From the NCBI GenBank assembly GCA_910587365.1, contig CAJUKJ010000001.1, positions 1 to 64,000 of the forward strand: DNA of 64,000 nt, given 5' to 3'. Positions 1 to 8,619 of this stretch are shown here, piece by piece (the first letter of the stretch is position 1; every line of letters begins with the position of its first letter). The stretch comes from an uncultured Christensenellaceae bacterium (GTDB taxonomy: Bacteria; Bacillota; Clostridia; Christensenellales; Borkfalkiaceae). The position numbers and the translations under genes are program-made. A model generated the notes under the pieces. It was given only the letters and a program-made list of their open reading frames with translations, ran no database searches and was not told the DNA's origin.

Positions 1-5
1 AAGGG

Positions 6-180
6 AGAGCGGGAGAATGCGAAGCATTCGTCGAACCGAAGCACGAAGTGCTTACTCAAACGGTGTAATGAAAACACCGTTTTCAGGCAACGTATGCGCG
101 TAACATATACGCATACTCATCTCGCATTGTACAAACAGTAGGTAACTACTGTTTGTTAGAGGTACAATGCTCGTCGCTCT
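6..180 (-). repeat. Five-hairpin structured element
   Basis: A multi-branched structure is closed by AGAGCG (6-11) pairing with 175-180. Inside it are five hairpins: 15-29, 39-53, 58-82, 92-116 and a two-tier one at 124-170 (outer 9 bp, inner 10 bp at 132-141/146-155). Read on the minus strand, the two short hairpins carry CTTCG loops, the very stable UUCG tetraloop, while the plus strand would give GAA triloops. This favours an RNA made from the minus strand, downstream of comF and its terminator. No coding frame is convincing here. It may be a dispersed palindromic repeat or a structured RNA; I do not recognise the family, and it may extend past the window edge. Confidence 0.5.
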
Positions 181-235
181 GCCATCTCTGCAAAAGCTTT
201 GGCACTTTTTAAATGAACTGGAAGTTACCGCTCTT

Positions 236-272
236 AAAACAAAAAGCTGTATGCCTTATGCAGACAGCTTTT
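236..272 (-). terminator. Intrinsic terminator of metK-comF
   Basis: Stem AAAAGCTGT (242-250) pairs with 264-272. On the minus strand it is followed by a T-rich tract (complement of 236-245). It lies about 30 bases after the comF stop codon. Confidence 0.8.
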
Positions 273-303
273 ATATTTTATCAAATGGAATTGCTGTTGT
301 CAA

Positions 304-1011
304 TTAATTTTGCGCCTTATATTCAACCGAAGCGACGGTTGCAAGAAACACCCGTTCAGCACCGGCGTCTAAAAGCTTTTTACATACCGCGTCGGCGGTT
401 GCGCCCGTAGTCAAAACGTCGTCAATAAGCAAAATATTTTTTCCTTTTATATCGGGACGTTTTTCAACTTTAAAACAGCCTTTAAGGTTTTGTTCGCGTT
501 CTTTTCTTGAAAGTGTTTTTTGTGCTTCGGTATTCTTTTGTTTTACGACGGCTGAAACGACGGGTAAATCCAGACGTTTTGAAACGGCTTTTGCAAGAAG
601 TTCGGCTTGATTATAACCCCTTGCGCGAACGGCGTCTTTGGTCATAGGCACAAAAGTTATACAATTGAGTTCATTAAACTCCGTCAGTTTTTTTGCAATT
701 AGGTCGGCAAAATATTCTTTAAGATATCCTTCGCCGTTTTTAAATTTTGCAATCAGGACTGTACTGCCGCCCTCATAAACAAGGGGAGAAACTGCCTTTT
801 TGAATAAAGGTACCCGCGCCTTGCATTCCATACAGATTTCCGCATAAAAGTTCTTTCTTCCGCAAACAGGACAGGTAAAGCCGTCATTGAAAGTAACGGT
901 CTTTTTACAGTCGGGACATAAATTTCCTCCGAAAGTTTCAATGCCGCATATATCGCATGTAAAGTCCGTCGGGAAGAATGCTTCCGCCAAAAATCTGCCT
1001 AATTTGCCCAT
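304..1011 (-). CDS. comF: ComF family phosphoribosyltransferase-like protein
   Basis: The 235-residue protein has the ComF layout. An N-terminal double zinc ribbon carries CxxC pairs (CDIC, CPDC, CPVC, CMEC, within residues 19-61). A phosphoribosyltransferase fold follows, with the PRPP-binding loop LLIDDVLTTGAT near residues 194-205. ComF proteins are linked to natural transformation, where they act in the cytosol after DNA uptake; in non-competent bacteria the role is unclear. The start codon lies 13 bases inside the end of metK, so translation is probably coupled to metK. No other competence gene is in the window. Family assignment is firm; a DNA-uptake role is inferred. Confidence 0.9.
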   Translation of the reverse strand: MGKLGRFLAEAFFPTDFTCDICGIETFGGNLCPDCKKTVTFNDGFTCPVCGRKNFYAEICMECKARVPLFKKAVSPLVYEGGSTVLIAKFKNGEGYLKEYFADLIAKKLTEFNELNCITFVPMTKDAVRARGYNQAELLAKAVSKRLDLPVVSAVVKQKNTEAQKTLSRKEREQNLKGCFKVEKRPDIKGKNILLIDDVLTTGATADAVCKKLLDAGAERVFLATVASVEYKAQN

Positions 1012-2162
1012 AAATATTTTTTCAGGTCTTGAGCGCGGTCAACCCTTTCCCAAGGCAAAGACTTTCCGAAATGTCCGTATGCTGCCGTTTGTGAATAAAT
1101 CGGGGCGCGAAGTCCAAGACATTTGATAATGGAGTATGGACGAAGGTCAAACTCTTTTACGATTATATCTGCAATTTCGCCGTCGGTAAGCTTTCCCGTG
1201 CCGAATGTATCGACGAACACCGATACGGGGCGCGAAACGCCTATCGCATAGGCAACCTGCAATTCGATTTCATCGGCAAGTCCTGCGGCAACAATATTCT
1301 TGCATATGTATCTTGCCATATACGCTGCCGAACGGTCAACCTTTGTAGGATCCTTACCCGAAAAAGCTCCGCCGCCGTGTGCGCACCTTCCGCCGTAAGT
1401 ATCGACAATAATTTTTCTGCCGGTAAGCCCGCTGTCGCCCTCGGGTCCGCCGATTTCAAATCTGCCCGTAGGGTTAATAAAAAATTTCGTATCTTTATCC
1501 AAAAGCTTATCGGGTATAACGTTTACAACGTGCGTTAAAATATCTTCTTTCAGCTTGTCTTGTGTAACCTTTTCATCGTGCTGTGCGGAAACAACGACAG
1601 TATCTATGCGCTTAGGTATTTTACCGTCATACTCAACGGTAACCTGTGTTTTTCCGTCTGGGCGAAGGTAGGGCAGTGTTCCGTTCTTTCTAACTTCTTC
1701 AAGCCTGTATGCAAGCTTGTGCGAAAGTGATATAGGAAGGGGCATAAGCTCTTCGGTTTCTCTGCACGCATATCCGAACATCATACCCTGGTCGCCTGCG
1801 CCGAGTAAATCTTCCTCAGAACCGCCCGCCTTGTTTTCAACGGAGCTGTCCACACCCATAGCAATATCTGGGCTTTGGCGATGTACCGCAACCGTCACGC
1901 TGCATTTATCGTAAGAGAACGTGCCGAACGTGTAGCCTATATCTTTAATAGTACGCCTTGCAATCGCCTCATAATCGACAGTGCAAGAAGTGGTAACCTC
2001 GCCCATAATCAAAAGCCTGTCGAATGCGGCGCAACACTCAATTGCGCACCTTGCGTTAGGGTCGTTTTTTAAAATTTCGTCTACAATCGCATCGGAAATG
2101 CGGTCGCAAAGCTTGTCGGGATGTCCCTCGGTAACACTTTCGCTCGTAAAAAGTTTTCTCAT
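999..2162 (-). CDS. metK: S-adenosylmethionine synthetase
   Basis: MetK makes S-adenosylmethionine from methionine and ATP, releasing phosphate and pyrophosphate. The 387-residue length is normal. Signature motifs are present: GHPDK near residue 14, the loop GAGDQGMMFGYA near 121, GDSGLTGRK near 240 and GGGAFSGKDPTKVDRS near 262. The ATG is preceded by GGAG. The gene is the first of a two-gene operon with comF, whose start overlaps its end. Expression is likely controlled by SAM itself through the riboswitch and attenuator just upstream (2182-2318). Confidence 0.98.
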   Translation of the reverse strand: MRKLFTSESVTEGHPDKLCDRISDAIVDEILKNDPNARCAIECCAAFDRLLIMGEVTTSCTVDYEAIARRTIKDIGYTFGTFSYDKCSVTVAVHRQSPDIAMGVDSSVENKAGGSEEDLLGAGDQGMMFGYACRETEELMPLPISLSHKLAYRLEEVRKNGTLPYLRPDGKTQVTVEYDGKIPKRIDTVVVSAQHDEKVTQDKLKEDILTHVVNVIPDKLLDKDTKFFINPTGRFEIGGPEGDSGLTGRKIIVDTYGGRCAHGGGAFSGKDPTKVDRSAAYMARYICKNIVAAGLADEIELQVAYAIGVSRPVSVFVDTFGTGKLTDGEIADIIVKEFDLRPYSIIKCLGLRAPIYSQTAAYGHFGKSLPWERVDRAQDLKKYLWAN

Positions 2163-2181
2163 AAATTTACTCCGTGTATAA

Positions 2182-2210
2182 AATAAAATCCGCGCTCTCG
2201 TCGGGCGCGG
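2182..2210 (-). terminator. Riboswitch-controlled attenuator ahead of metK
   Basis: On the minus strand CCGCGC and GCGCGG (2190-2195/2205-2210) form a GC-rich hairpin followed by ATTTTATTTT. It sits between the SAM aptamer and the metK ribosome binding site, so SAM binding would be expected to end transcription here. Confidence 0.85.
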
Positions 2211-2225
2211 GTTAATTTGAATATT

Positions 2226-2318
2226 GTCCCATAGTCCCCGGCGTTAGCACCTTGCAAAACGCTTTGCAGGTTGCTGTGTGGTCTAAGAGCCGTTCTCTCG
2301 CACACTCTTTATAGGTTT
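2226..2318 (-). promoter_or_regulatory. SAM riboswitch (SAM-I clan) aptamer
   Basis: The minus-strand leader of metK contains core S-box sequence: an AAGAG start, a P2 arm (GTGTG/CACAC and GAG/CTC with a kink-turn-like internal loop), CAGCAACC, a P3 stem, and GGTGCTAA. P1 can form between CCTAT and ATGGG (2228-2232/2311-2315). After GGTGCTAA only about a dozen bases remain before the P1 strand, so a standard P4 helix appears to be missing. That suggests a SAM-I/IV-variant layout rather than textbook SAM-I. Placement before metK and a terminator supports the call. Confidence 0.85.
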
Positions 2319-2324
2319 GATGAT

Positions 2325-2353
2325 ATTATACACGGGTTATAAATAATTGTCAA
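2325..2353 (-). promoter_or_regulatory. metK promoter
   Basis: A perfect sigma-70/sigma-A type promoter on the minus strand: TTGACA (2348-2353), 17-base spacer, TATAAT (2325-2330). Transcription would start a few bases before the riboswitch aptamer. Confidence 0.9.
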
Positions 2354-2360
2354 ACAAAAG

Positions 2361-2389
2361 TTGCAATTATCGGATATATAAATTATAAT
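2361..2389 (+). promoter_or_regulatory. Promoter giving a leaderless mRNA for the radical-SAM gene
   Basis: TTGCAA (2361-2366), 17-base spacer, TATAAT (2384-2389). The -10 box ends six bases before the ATG at 2396, so the expected transcription start is the A of the start codon. No Shine-Dalgarno sequence could fit in the six bases between them. Confidence 0.75.
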
Positions 2390-2395
2390 ATATCT

Positions 2396-3247
2396 ATGTT
2401 TTGTACGCAATGTCCCGTAAAGTGCGGGGCTGACAGAAAAGTTAATAACGGCGCGTGCGGTGTTAAGGGGGTAAGAATTGCAAAATACTATCTGCACCCT
2501 TTTGAAGAACCGCCTGTATCCTTTAAAAACGGAAGCGGCTGCATTTTCTTTTGCGGTTGCTCCTTGAAATGCGCGTTCTGCCAGAATTTTGAATTATCCC
2601 GCAACACCCGCGGAAAAGATATTTCAGTTAAAGAGCTTGCGGAAATATTCAGACGTCTTGAAGATATGGGTGCGGAGAATATAAATCTCGTCAACCCGAC
2701 GCATTATTTAAGCGATATTGCGGAAGCGTTTGCTATATACCGTCCGCGTATTCCAATTGTATACAATACCCACGGTTACGAAAGTATTGAAAGTCTGAAA
2801 ACGGCGGATACATTCGTAAATATCTATCTTCCCGATTTGAAATTTATCGACCCGCTTCTTGCAAAGCGGTACACTTTCAGACCGGACTATGCCGAATACG
2901 CCCTGCCCGCAATACGTTTTATGGCTCAAAAGTCTTTGGTAATGCGTGACGACGGAAAAATGCTTTCGGGCTGTATAGTAAGGCATCTTATATTGCCGCT
3001 TGCGGCTTACGATTCTGTAAATATAGTCAAATTCATTTCAACTTTACCACATAGCGTTTATTTTAGTTTAATGAGTCAGTATACGCCCTTCGGGGCAATT
3101 AGTAACCTGAAAGAATTACAGCGTAAAATTACAAAACGCGAATATGAAAAGGTTCTTTCGGCAGTAGAAGAATACGGACTTAAAAGGGTGTTTTTACAAA
3201 ACCTTGAAAGCGCGACTGAGGATTTTATACCCAAGTGGGATTTCTGA
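2396..3247 (+). CDS. Radical SAM protein, PflA-like (COG1313 type)
   Basis: The 283-residue protein carries the radical-SAM [4Fe-4S] motif CSLKCAFC (CxxxCxxC, about residues 55-62). It also has the N-terminal Cys-rich start FCTQCPVKCGADR typical of the PflA-like family often annotated as a pyruvate formate-lyase activating enzyme homologue. The substrate is unknown, and no glycyl-radical enzyme lies nearby. The start at 2396 fits the family N-terminus exactly and follows the -10 box by six bases, predicting a leaderless message. An ABC-F gene follows three bases after the stop and is probably cotranscribed. Confidence 0.88.
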   Translation: MFCTQCPVKCGADRKVNNGACGVKGVRIAKYYLHPFEEPPVSFKNGSGCIFFCGCSLKCAFCQNFELSRNTRGKDISVKELAEIFRRLEDMGAENINLVNPTHYLSDIAEAFAIYRPRIPIVYNTHGYESIESLKTADTFVNIYLPDLKFIDPLLAKRYTFRPDYAEYALPAIRFMAQKSLVMRDDGKMLSGCIVRHLILPLAAYDSVNIVKFISTLPHSVYFSLMSQYTPFGAISNLKELQRKITKREYEKVLSAVEEYGLKRVFLQNLESATEDFIPKWDF

Positions 3248-3250
3248 AAA

Positions 3251-5116
3251 ATGTTAGTATCTTTGGAAAACGTAGCGTTCGGCTACGGCGGCAACTTAAT
3301 TTTCTCAGGCGTAACCTTTGCAATTAACGAGGGGGAACGCGTAGGTCTTATCGGGGCAAACGGCGAGGGTAAGACCACGCTTATCAAACTCATTTCAGGC
3401 GAACTTGAAGCCGAGCAAGGCGCGGTAATTAAAAAGAACGGACTTAAAATAGGATATCTTGAACAGAACGGAGGCTATTTAAGCGGAAATACCGTCTACG
3501 GGGAAATGCGCGAAGTGTTTAAGGAAGAGCTTTCCGCCGTTGAAAAGCTTTCTTCGCTTTCGGCTCAGATTTCACAAACACCCTATCCGAGTCGTGAGTA
3601 TGACGCTCTTTCGGCAAAAATGCAAAGCCTGCACAAATTTCTTTCCGCACGCGACTGCTTTGACGTGGACGTGAAAATCAAAACCGTTCTCAACGGTATG
3701 GGCTTTTCCGAAATGTACGGCAGGGTTATCGACACTATGTCGGGCGGAGAAAAAACGCGTTTAAAGCTTGCACGCCTTCTTCTCGAAAATCCCGATTTAC
3801 TCATTTTGGACGAGCCTACCAACCATCTTGATATAACCACACTTTTCTGGCTTGAAGAATACTTGAAGTCGTACAAGGGCGGAATTTTCGTCGTTTCGCA
3901 CGATAGATATTTTTTGGATAAAACGGTAGGGCGTATACTTGAAATAGAGAATAAGAGGTTAACTTCGTTTTCGGGCAACTATACGAAATATAAAATTTTA
4001 AAAGCCGACCTCTATGCAAGACAATTAAAAGAGTATGAAGCGCAGCAGGAAGAAAGGGCAAAGCTTCAGGACTACGTTGACAGAAATATCGTTCGCGCCA
4101 CCACAGCGAAGTCTGCGCAAAGCCGTGTAAAACAGCTTGAAAGAATGGAAATTCTCGAAAAGCCGTTTACCCCGCCAAAGCCTCCGACATTTAAATTTGA
4201 ATACGAAATCCAACCTTACGAACGCGTCCTTGAAATAGACGGGCTAAACCTTGAAATAGGCGGAAAAAGGCTTATAACCAAAGGAAAACTAAACGTAAAG
4301 CGCGGCGAAAAGCTTGCACTCGTCGGGGAAAACGGAACGGGCAAATCTACGCTTTTAAAACAAATATTGAAGACTGACCCCGCAATTAAAGTAGGCAGGT
4401 TTGTAAAATTTGCCTTTTACGACCAGGAATCGGCAAATTTAAACGGCGAAAATACTGTGTTGCAGGAACTGTGGGAAAGGCACGTCGGCTATACCCAGAC
4501 GGAAGCGCGTTCGGCATTGGCGCGCTGCGGACTGTTTGCCGACGATATGGATAAAACGGTCAAATCGCTTTCCGGAGGAGAGAGGGCAAAGCTTTCTTTG
4601 TGCGTTCTCGAATGCGAAAGGGGCAACGTATTGCTTTTGGACGAACCCACCAACCACCTCGACCTTCCTGCGCGCGAGGGGCTGGAAAAAGCCTTGAAAG
4701 ACTTTGACGGTACTTTGATTTTCGTTTCGCACGACAGGTATTTTATATCTGCGGTTGCGCAAAGCATAGCCGAGATTGAAGGCGGAACGCTTAACCGTTA
4801 TGAAGGCGGATACGAAAGCTATAACGAAACAAAGAAGAAAGCCCAATCCGTGCAGGTAACGCCAAAGCGCGAACCTGAAAAAACTTCATACCGTTCAAAG
4901 AAGGAACGCGCCGAGGAAGAGAACAGGAAAAGGCTTGTAAAAAAACTTGAAGAAGAAATTTCCGTTTTAGAAAACGAAGAGGCGGAAATAAATCGACAAC
5001 TGTCCCTTCCCGAAATAGTTTGCGACTATGTTTTGGTTAACGGGCTTTCAAAAAAGCTTGAAGGAATAAAATTACAGCTTGACAGGCTTTACAATGAGTA
5101 TGAAAAAGTGATATAA
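3251..5116 (+). CDS. ABC-F family ATPase
   Basis: At 621 residues it has two ABC domains in one chain and no membrane segments, the ABC-F plan. Walker A motifs are GANGEGKTT (near residue 36) and GENGTGKST (near 361). Signature loops are MSGGEKTRL (near 161) and LSGGERAKL (near 437), each followed by LLILDEPTNHLD or its close copy. A charged linker separates the domains, and a long Glu/Lys-rich coiled coil closes the protein. ABC-F proteins bind the ribosomal E site and act in translation or antibiotic protection. The coiled-coil tail resembles the Uup/YdiF branch; a resistance role is not indicated. Confidence 0.93.
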   Translation: MLVSLENVAFGYGGNLIFSGVTFAINEGERVGLIGANGEGKTTLIKLISGELEAEQGAVIKKNGLKIGYLEQNGGYLSGNTVYGEMREVFKEELSAVEKLSSLSAQISQTPYPSREYDALSAKMQSLHKFLSARDCFDVDVKIKTVLNGMGFSEMYGRVIDTMSGGEKTRLKLARLLLENPDLLILDEPTNHLDITTLFWLEEYLKSYKGGIFVVSHDRYFLDKTVGRILEIENKRLTSFSGNYTKYKILKADLYARQLKEYEAQQEERAKLQDYVDRNIVRATTAKSAQSRVKQLERMEILEKPFTPPKPPTFKFEYEIQPYERVLEIDGLNLEIGGKRLITKGKLNVKRGEKLALVGENGTGKSTLLKQILKTDPAIKVGRFVKFAFYDQESANLNGENTVLQELWERHVGYTQTEARSALARCGLFADDMDKTVKSLSGGERAKLSLCVLECERGNVLLLDEPTNHLDLPAREGLEKALKDFDGTLIFVSHDRYFISAVAQSIAEIEGGTLNRYEGGYESYNETKKKAQSVQVTPKREPEKTSYRSKKERAEEENRKRLVKKLEEEISVLENEEAEINRQLSLPEIVCDYVLVNGLSKKLEGIKLQLDRLYNEYEKVI

Positions 5117-5126
5117 TAGGTAAGCT

Positions 5127-6152
5127 ATGGAAGAAGAAAAAAAAGAGGAAGAGAAGGTAACGGTACGGCATACGATAAACGCCGAAGAGGCGTTCACTCT
5201 CGGTAAAGATGTATACGATATCCGTACTCTTATAAAAAATATATACGGCAACCGTGCGGTAATAGCGCGCAGATTAAACGTTCTGTCGCTATCCGTAAGT
5301 CTTGTTTTTACGCTTTTGTACGTTGCTTACATACTCGGTACGGGGTTATTGAAAAAACTCAGTGTCCAAACGGAAATTGTGCTTTATTGCTTTTTGGGCG
5401 TATACGGCGCATTGTTTATAACGTTGTTTATTTTAACTATGTGCGGTATAGGTGCAAAAGCAAAAAATATAAAAAGATACAGCAAAGTGCTTTCGTATTT
5501 CAGGCTCGTTGTAAGGCTGCTATCGCTTGCGATAACTATAATGGCACTCGTTTTTGCAACTATGGGCGGCGACTACGGCGCACAGCATATTGCGGTTGAT
5601 ATACTGCTTATTATCTTTTCGATAATATGTCTTATATTTCAGGTAATACCGCTTGTATGCGGCGGCTTCGGTAAGCTTGCCCGTTGGCTTTTATCGCCTG
5701 TAAAAATCAAGTACCGTTTTTCTGCGGTCGCCCTCGAATGGTACGAGCTTGCGGTAACCTCGTCAGGTAACAGCAAAACCGTAAAGCGCGTTTCAAGAAA
5801 GTACTGTGACGAAATAGGCGTATGCCTTGATAATTTCCTTATTCCCGCACTCGGCAAAAAATACGTTTCGGTAATCAGACCTGCGCAAATTCTCAGCGTG
5901 GTGGACGACACGACGGAAGAGGACAGACCGCTTGTTGAGGGAACCTTAAAAAGCATTTTCGCTTACGCGACCGAATGCGGATACGTCACTTTCGACCCCT
6001 GTAAGGATTTGAATTTTGAAGGAAGCATAGAAGAAGAGGAAAAGACAAAACAAACCGTAAAATCGCGTTTAATAAACTTCGGTTTAAAGAAAATAGCAAA
6101 ACCTTTTATTGATAAACAAATAGAAAAAAGTACCAAGCAAAAAGATAAATAA
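5127..6152 (+). CDS. Four-helix membrane protein, unknown function
   Basis: A 341-residue protein I cannot assign. The N-terminus is highly acidic/basic (MEEEKKEEEK). Four hydrophobic segments lie at about residues 47-70, 84-107, 133-150 and 156-180, followed by a roughly 150-residue soluble part and a Lys-rich tail. It starts ten bases after the ABC-F stop on the same strand, so it is probably the last gene of the radical-SAM/ABC-F operon. A TATAAT lies just before its start, inside the end of the ABC-F gene, and could be a second promoter. A strong bidirectional terminator follows. Confidence 0.7.
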   Translation: MEEEKKEEEKVTVRHTINAEEAFTLGKDVYDIRTLIKNIYGNRAVIARRLNVLSLSVSLVFTLLYVAYILGTGLLKKLSVQTEIVLYCFLGVYGALFITLFILTMCGIGAKAKNIKRYSKVLSYFRLVVRLLSLAITIMALVFATMGGDYGAQHIAVDILLIIFSIICLIFQVIPLVCGGFGKLARWLLSPVKIKYRFSAVALEWYELAVTSSGNSKTVKRVSRKYCDEIGVCLDNFLIPALGKKYVSVIRPAQILSVVDDTTEEDRPLVEGTLKSIFAYATECGYVTFDPCKDLNFEGSIEEEEKTKQTVKSRLINFGLKKIAKPFIDKQIEKSTKQKDK

Positions 6153-6156
6153 AGCA

Positions 6157-6191
6157 AAGCCCCGAGGCGGTTAAAAACCGCCTCGGGGCTT
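6157..6191. terminator. Bidirectional terminator
   Basis: A perfect 16-bp stem (6157-6172/6176-6191) with a three-base loop, between the converging membrane-protein gene and glyS. Confidence 0.9.
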
Positions 6192-6201
6192 AATTCGTAA
6201 A

Positions 6202-7605
6202 TTAAAACTGTAAACTCTTTTCTATATAAGCTTCAAGCTCGTCGATTTTAAGTCTTATCTGTTGCATACTGTCGCGGTCGCGTACCGTAACGGTGTTATC
6301 GTTCAACGTGTCAAAATCGACCGTTATGCAGTAGGGTGTGCCTATTTCGTCCTGACGGCGGTATCTCTTACCTATCGAACCAGTCACGTCGTAGGTTACT
6401 GAAAATTTCTTTGCAAGCTGTCTGTAAACTTCGTCAGCCTTTTCCGTAAGTCCTTTTTGCAGCGGAAGTACGCAAGCTTTGTAGGGCGCAAGGAAGGGGT
6501 GCAGTCTTAAAACCGTTCTCACGTCGTTTTTCTCAGCGTCCAAAACTTCCTCGTCGTAAGCGTCGGTAAGGAATGCAAGCACCATTCTTTCCGCACCGAG
6601 GGAAGGCTCTATAACGTATGGTACGTACTTCTCGTTTGTTGCGGGGTCGGTGTATTCCATATTTTCCCCGCTCTCTTTCGCGTGCTGTGTAAGGTCGTAG
6701 TCCGTCCTGTCGGCAATGCCCCAAAGCTCGCCCCAGCCGAAAGCAAAGTTGTACTCGAAGTCGGTCGTTGCCTTTGAATAAAAGCACAGCTCTTCGGGCG
6801 AATGGTCGCGCAGTTTAAGGTTTTCCTCTTTAAGTCCAAGCGAAAGAAGGAAGTTCTTGCAATAGTCCTTCCAATAGCCGAACCATTCGAGGTCTGTTCC
6901 GGGCTTGCAGAAAAATTCAAGCTCCATTTGCTCGAACTCGCGGACGCGGAAAATAAAGTTTCCGGGCGTAATTTCGTTTCTGAACGATTTACCTATCTGA
7001 CCTATGCCGAAAGGCACGCGAAGACGCGACGTGCGCGCCACGTTTTTAAAGTTTACAAAAATGCCCTGTGCGGTTTCGGGGCGGAGGTAAACAGTGTTTA
7101 CGGTATCTTCCGTAACCCCTTGGAAAGTTTTAAACATAAGGTTAAATTTTCTTATAGGCGTAAAATCGCTTTTACCGCATACGGGGCAGTTAATTTTCTT
7201 TTCGGCAATAAAGCTTTCCAAAGCTTCGTTGTCCATACTTTCAACGCTTAAATCCAGCTTGTGTTTTTTGCAATAATCTTCCACAAGGTTATCCGCGCGG
7301 TGTCTTGCTTTACAGCTTCTGCAATCCATAAGGGGGTCGGAGAACCCGCCGAGGTGTCCCGAAGCTTTCCAGGTGCGCGTATTCATAAGAATCGCGCAGT
7401 CAAGCCCCGTGTTGTAGGGCGTTTCCTGTACGAACTTTTTCCACCACGCTTTTTTAACGTTATTCTTAAACTCAACGCCAAGGGGACCAAAGTCCCAGGT
7501 GTTTGCAAGTCCGCCGTAAATTTCGCTTCCGGGGAAAATAAAGCCTCTGTTCTTGCACAGCGCGACAAGCTTTTCCATAGTCACGGCGCGTTTTTTCTCT
7601 GCCAT
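6202..7605 (-). CDS. glyS: Glycyl-tRNA synthetase, single-chain (alpha-2) type
   Basis: It charges tRNA-Gly. The 467-residue chain is the dimeric class II form, not the split GlyQ/GlyS form. Class II motifs are visible: RPETAQGIF (motif 2 region), FRNEITPGNFIFRVREFEQME, and the C-terminal anticodon-binding domain. A CxxC..CxxC-like zinc region (CRSC; CPVC) lies in the first third. I place the start at 7605 because an AAGGAG lies seven bases upstream; 17 extra codons are open upstream but lack such a site. It is monocistronic, with its own promoter facing that of the next gene. I see no T-box leader. Confidence 0.97.
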   Translation of the reverse strand: MAEKKRAVTMEKLVALCKNRGFIFPGSEIYGGLANTWDFGPLGVEFKNNVKKAWWKKFVQETPYNTGLDCAILMNTRTWKASGHLGGFSDPLMDCRSCKARHRADNLVEDYCKKHKLDLSVESMDNEALESFIAEKKINCPVCGKSDFTPIRKFNLMFKTFQGVTEDTVNTVYLRPETAQGIFVNFKNVARTSRLRVPFGIGQIGKSFRNEITPGNFIFRVREFEQMELEFFCKPGTDLEWFGYWKDYCKNFLLSLGLKEENLKLRDHSPEELCFYSKATTDFEYNFAFGWGELWGIADRTDYDLTQHAKESGENMEYTDPATNEKYVPYVIEPSLGAERMVLAFLTDAYDEEVLDAEKNDVRTVLRLHPFLAPYKACVLPLQKGLTEKADEVYRQLAKKFSVTYDVTGSIGKRYRRQDEIGTPYCITVDFDTLNDNTVTVRDRDSMQQIRLKIDELEAYIEKSLQF

Positions 7606-7654
7606 ATAAAACTCCTTTTGCCGTATTTGGCTTAATACGGACTGATTATTTAAC

Positions 7655-7707
7655 ATTTTAATTTTATAAAAAAAAACTTGTCAAGTCAAGCGAATGTATG
7701 CTATAAT
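7655..7707. promoter_or_regulatory. Overlapping divergent promoters
   Basis: The palindrome CTTGTCAAG (7677-7685) supplies both -35 elements. Minus strand toward glyS: TTGACA (7679-7684) with a -10 of TAAAAT (7655-7660). Plus strand toward the gene at 7748: TTGTCA (7678-7683) with TATAAT (7702-7707). Spacers are 18 bases each. The two promoters cannot both be occupied at the same time. Confidence 0.65.
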
Positions 7708-7747
7708 AAGCGTAAGCAATTATTAAAGTTTGTAAGGAAAATTATTT

Positions 7748-8599
7748 TTGAAGCGCAGAAAAATTTTTTTATGTTTAACGGCAGTGTGCGCAGTGGTTTT
7801 ATGGTTGGGTGCTATGGCACTGTATTACGCTTACGTAAACGATAACGTGAATATAACATATGTTGCGGTTTCGCTGATAATTTGCGGTACCGCAGGTGTA
7901 ATTACTTTCTTTCTTCTAAGTTCTTTTCCCGATAATAACCTTAAACTCAGATGGTTAAAACTATACGCGGATTATATGGAATTCCTTGATTTGCGGGAGA
8001 ACGGGGAAAAGTGTGATACGGAATATAAAGCTTGCCTTGAAAAGATTCGTGAAAACTATTTTTCAGACAATGATAAAAATAAAAACCGTATAGAAAAACC
8101 TAACGTTTACAATGTAAAGAAGTTTTGTGATTTTTCCGTACTGCAAAGCGGAAATATTTACTACGGCTGTCTTGTAATTGCAAATGAAAACTTATTCAAG
8201 TCATCGCGTTTCGTTTTTAAAACATTTCCCGCCGTCTTTATTTACAGTACAGACGATTATTTTTCGGCAAATCCCAAGCAACTTATCGATATTGCGGAAT
8301 GGGTGTATAAAGACGGATTAAACGGTTTACTGTCAAATCAAAGCAAATATTTTTCAAACGTAAAAATTTGTACGGAGCAAACCGGAAACAGGGAAGTTTA
8401 CATTACGGTGGTAATGGTGTGCCGTCGTCAGTTGCCGTTCGGTCGGCTTCACGGTAAGATAGTTCCGCTGATAGCAAATCCGTTGGCAAGCAATTCGGTT
8501 TTTGTGGCTGACTGTAAGTACTGGACGGGCGAAATAACCGATTTATATCATTATGAAAAAGAAACAAAGGATTCATACGGTCAACCGTTTGGAATATAA
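7748..8599 (+). CDS. Membrane-anchored hypothetical protein
   Basis: An unrecognised 283-residue protein with two N-terminal membrane helices (about residues 5-27 and 37-58), then a large soluble domain. The start is a TTG at 7748, chosen because an AAGGA site lies about ten bases upstream and the next ATG would cut into the first helix. The soluble part has many aromatic and charged residues but no catalytic motif I know. It is followed 20 bases later by a small gene with a strong ribosome binding site, so the two are probably cotranscribed and may act together at the membrane. Confidence 0.65.
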   Translation: MKRRKIFLCLTAVCAVVLWLGAMALYYAYVNDNVNITYVAVSLIICGTAGVITFFLLSSFPDNNLKLRWLKLYADYMEFLDLRENGEKCDTEYKACLEKIRENYFSDNDKNKNRIEKPNVYNVKKFCDFSVLQSGNIYYGCLVIANENLFKSSRFVFKTFPAVFIYSTDDYFSANPKQLIDIAEWVYKDGLNGLLSNQSKYFSNVKICTEQTGNREVYITVVMVCRRQLPFGRLHGKIVPLIANPLASNSVFVADCKYWTGEITDLYHYEKETKDSYGQPFGI

Positions 8600-8619
8600 T
8601 TTTTCGGAGGAATTAAAAA

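Noticed and set aside
7606..7747. Possible T-box leader before glyS
   Set aside because: The leader is under 60 bases with one small hairpin; no specifier or T-box sequence.
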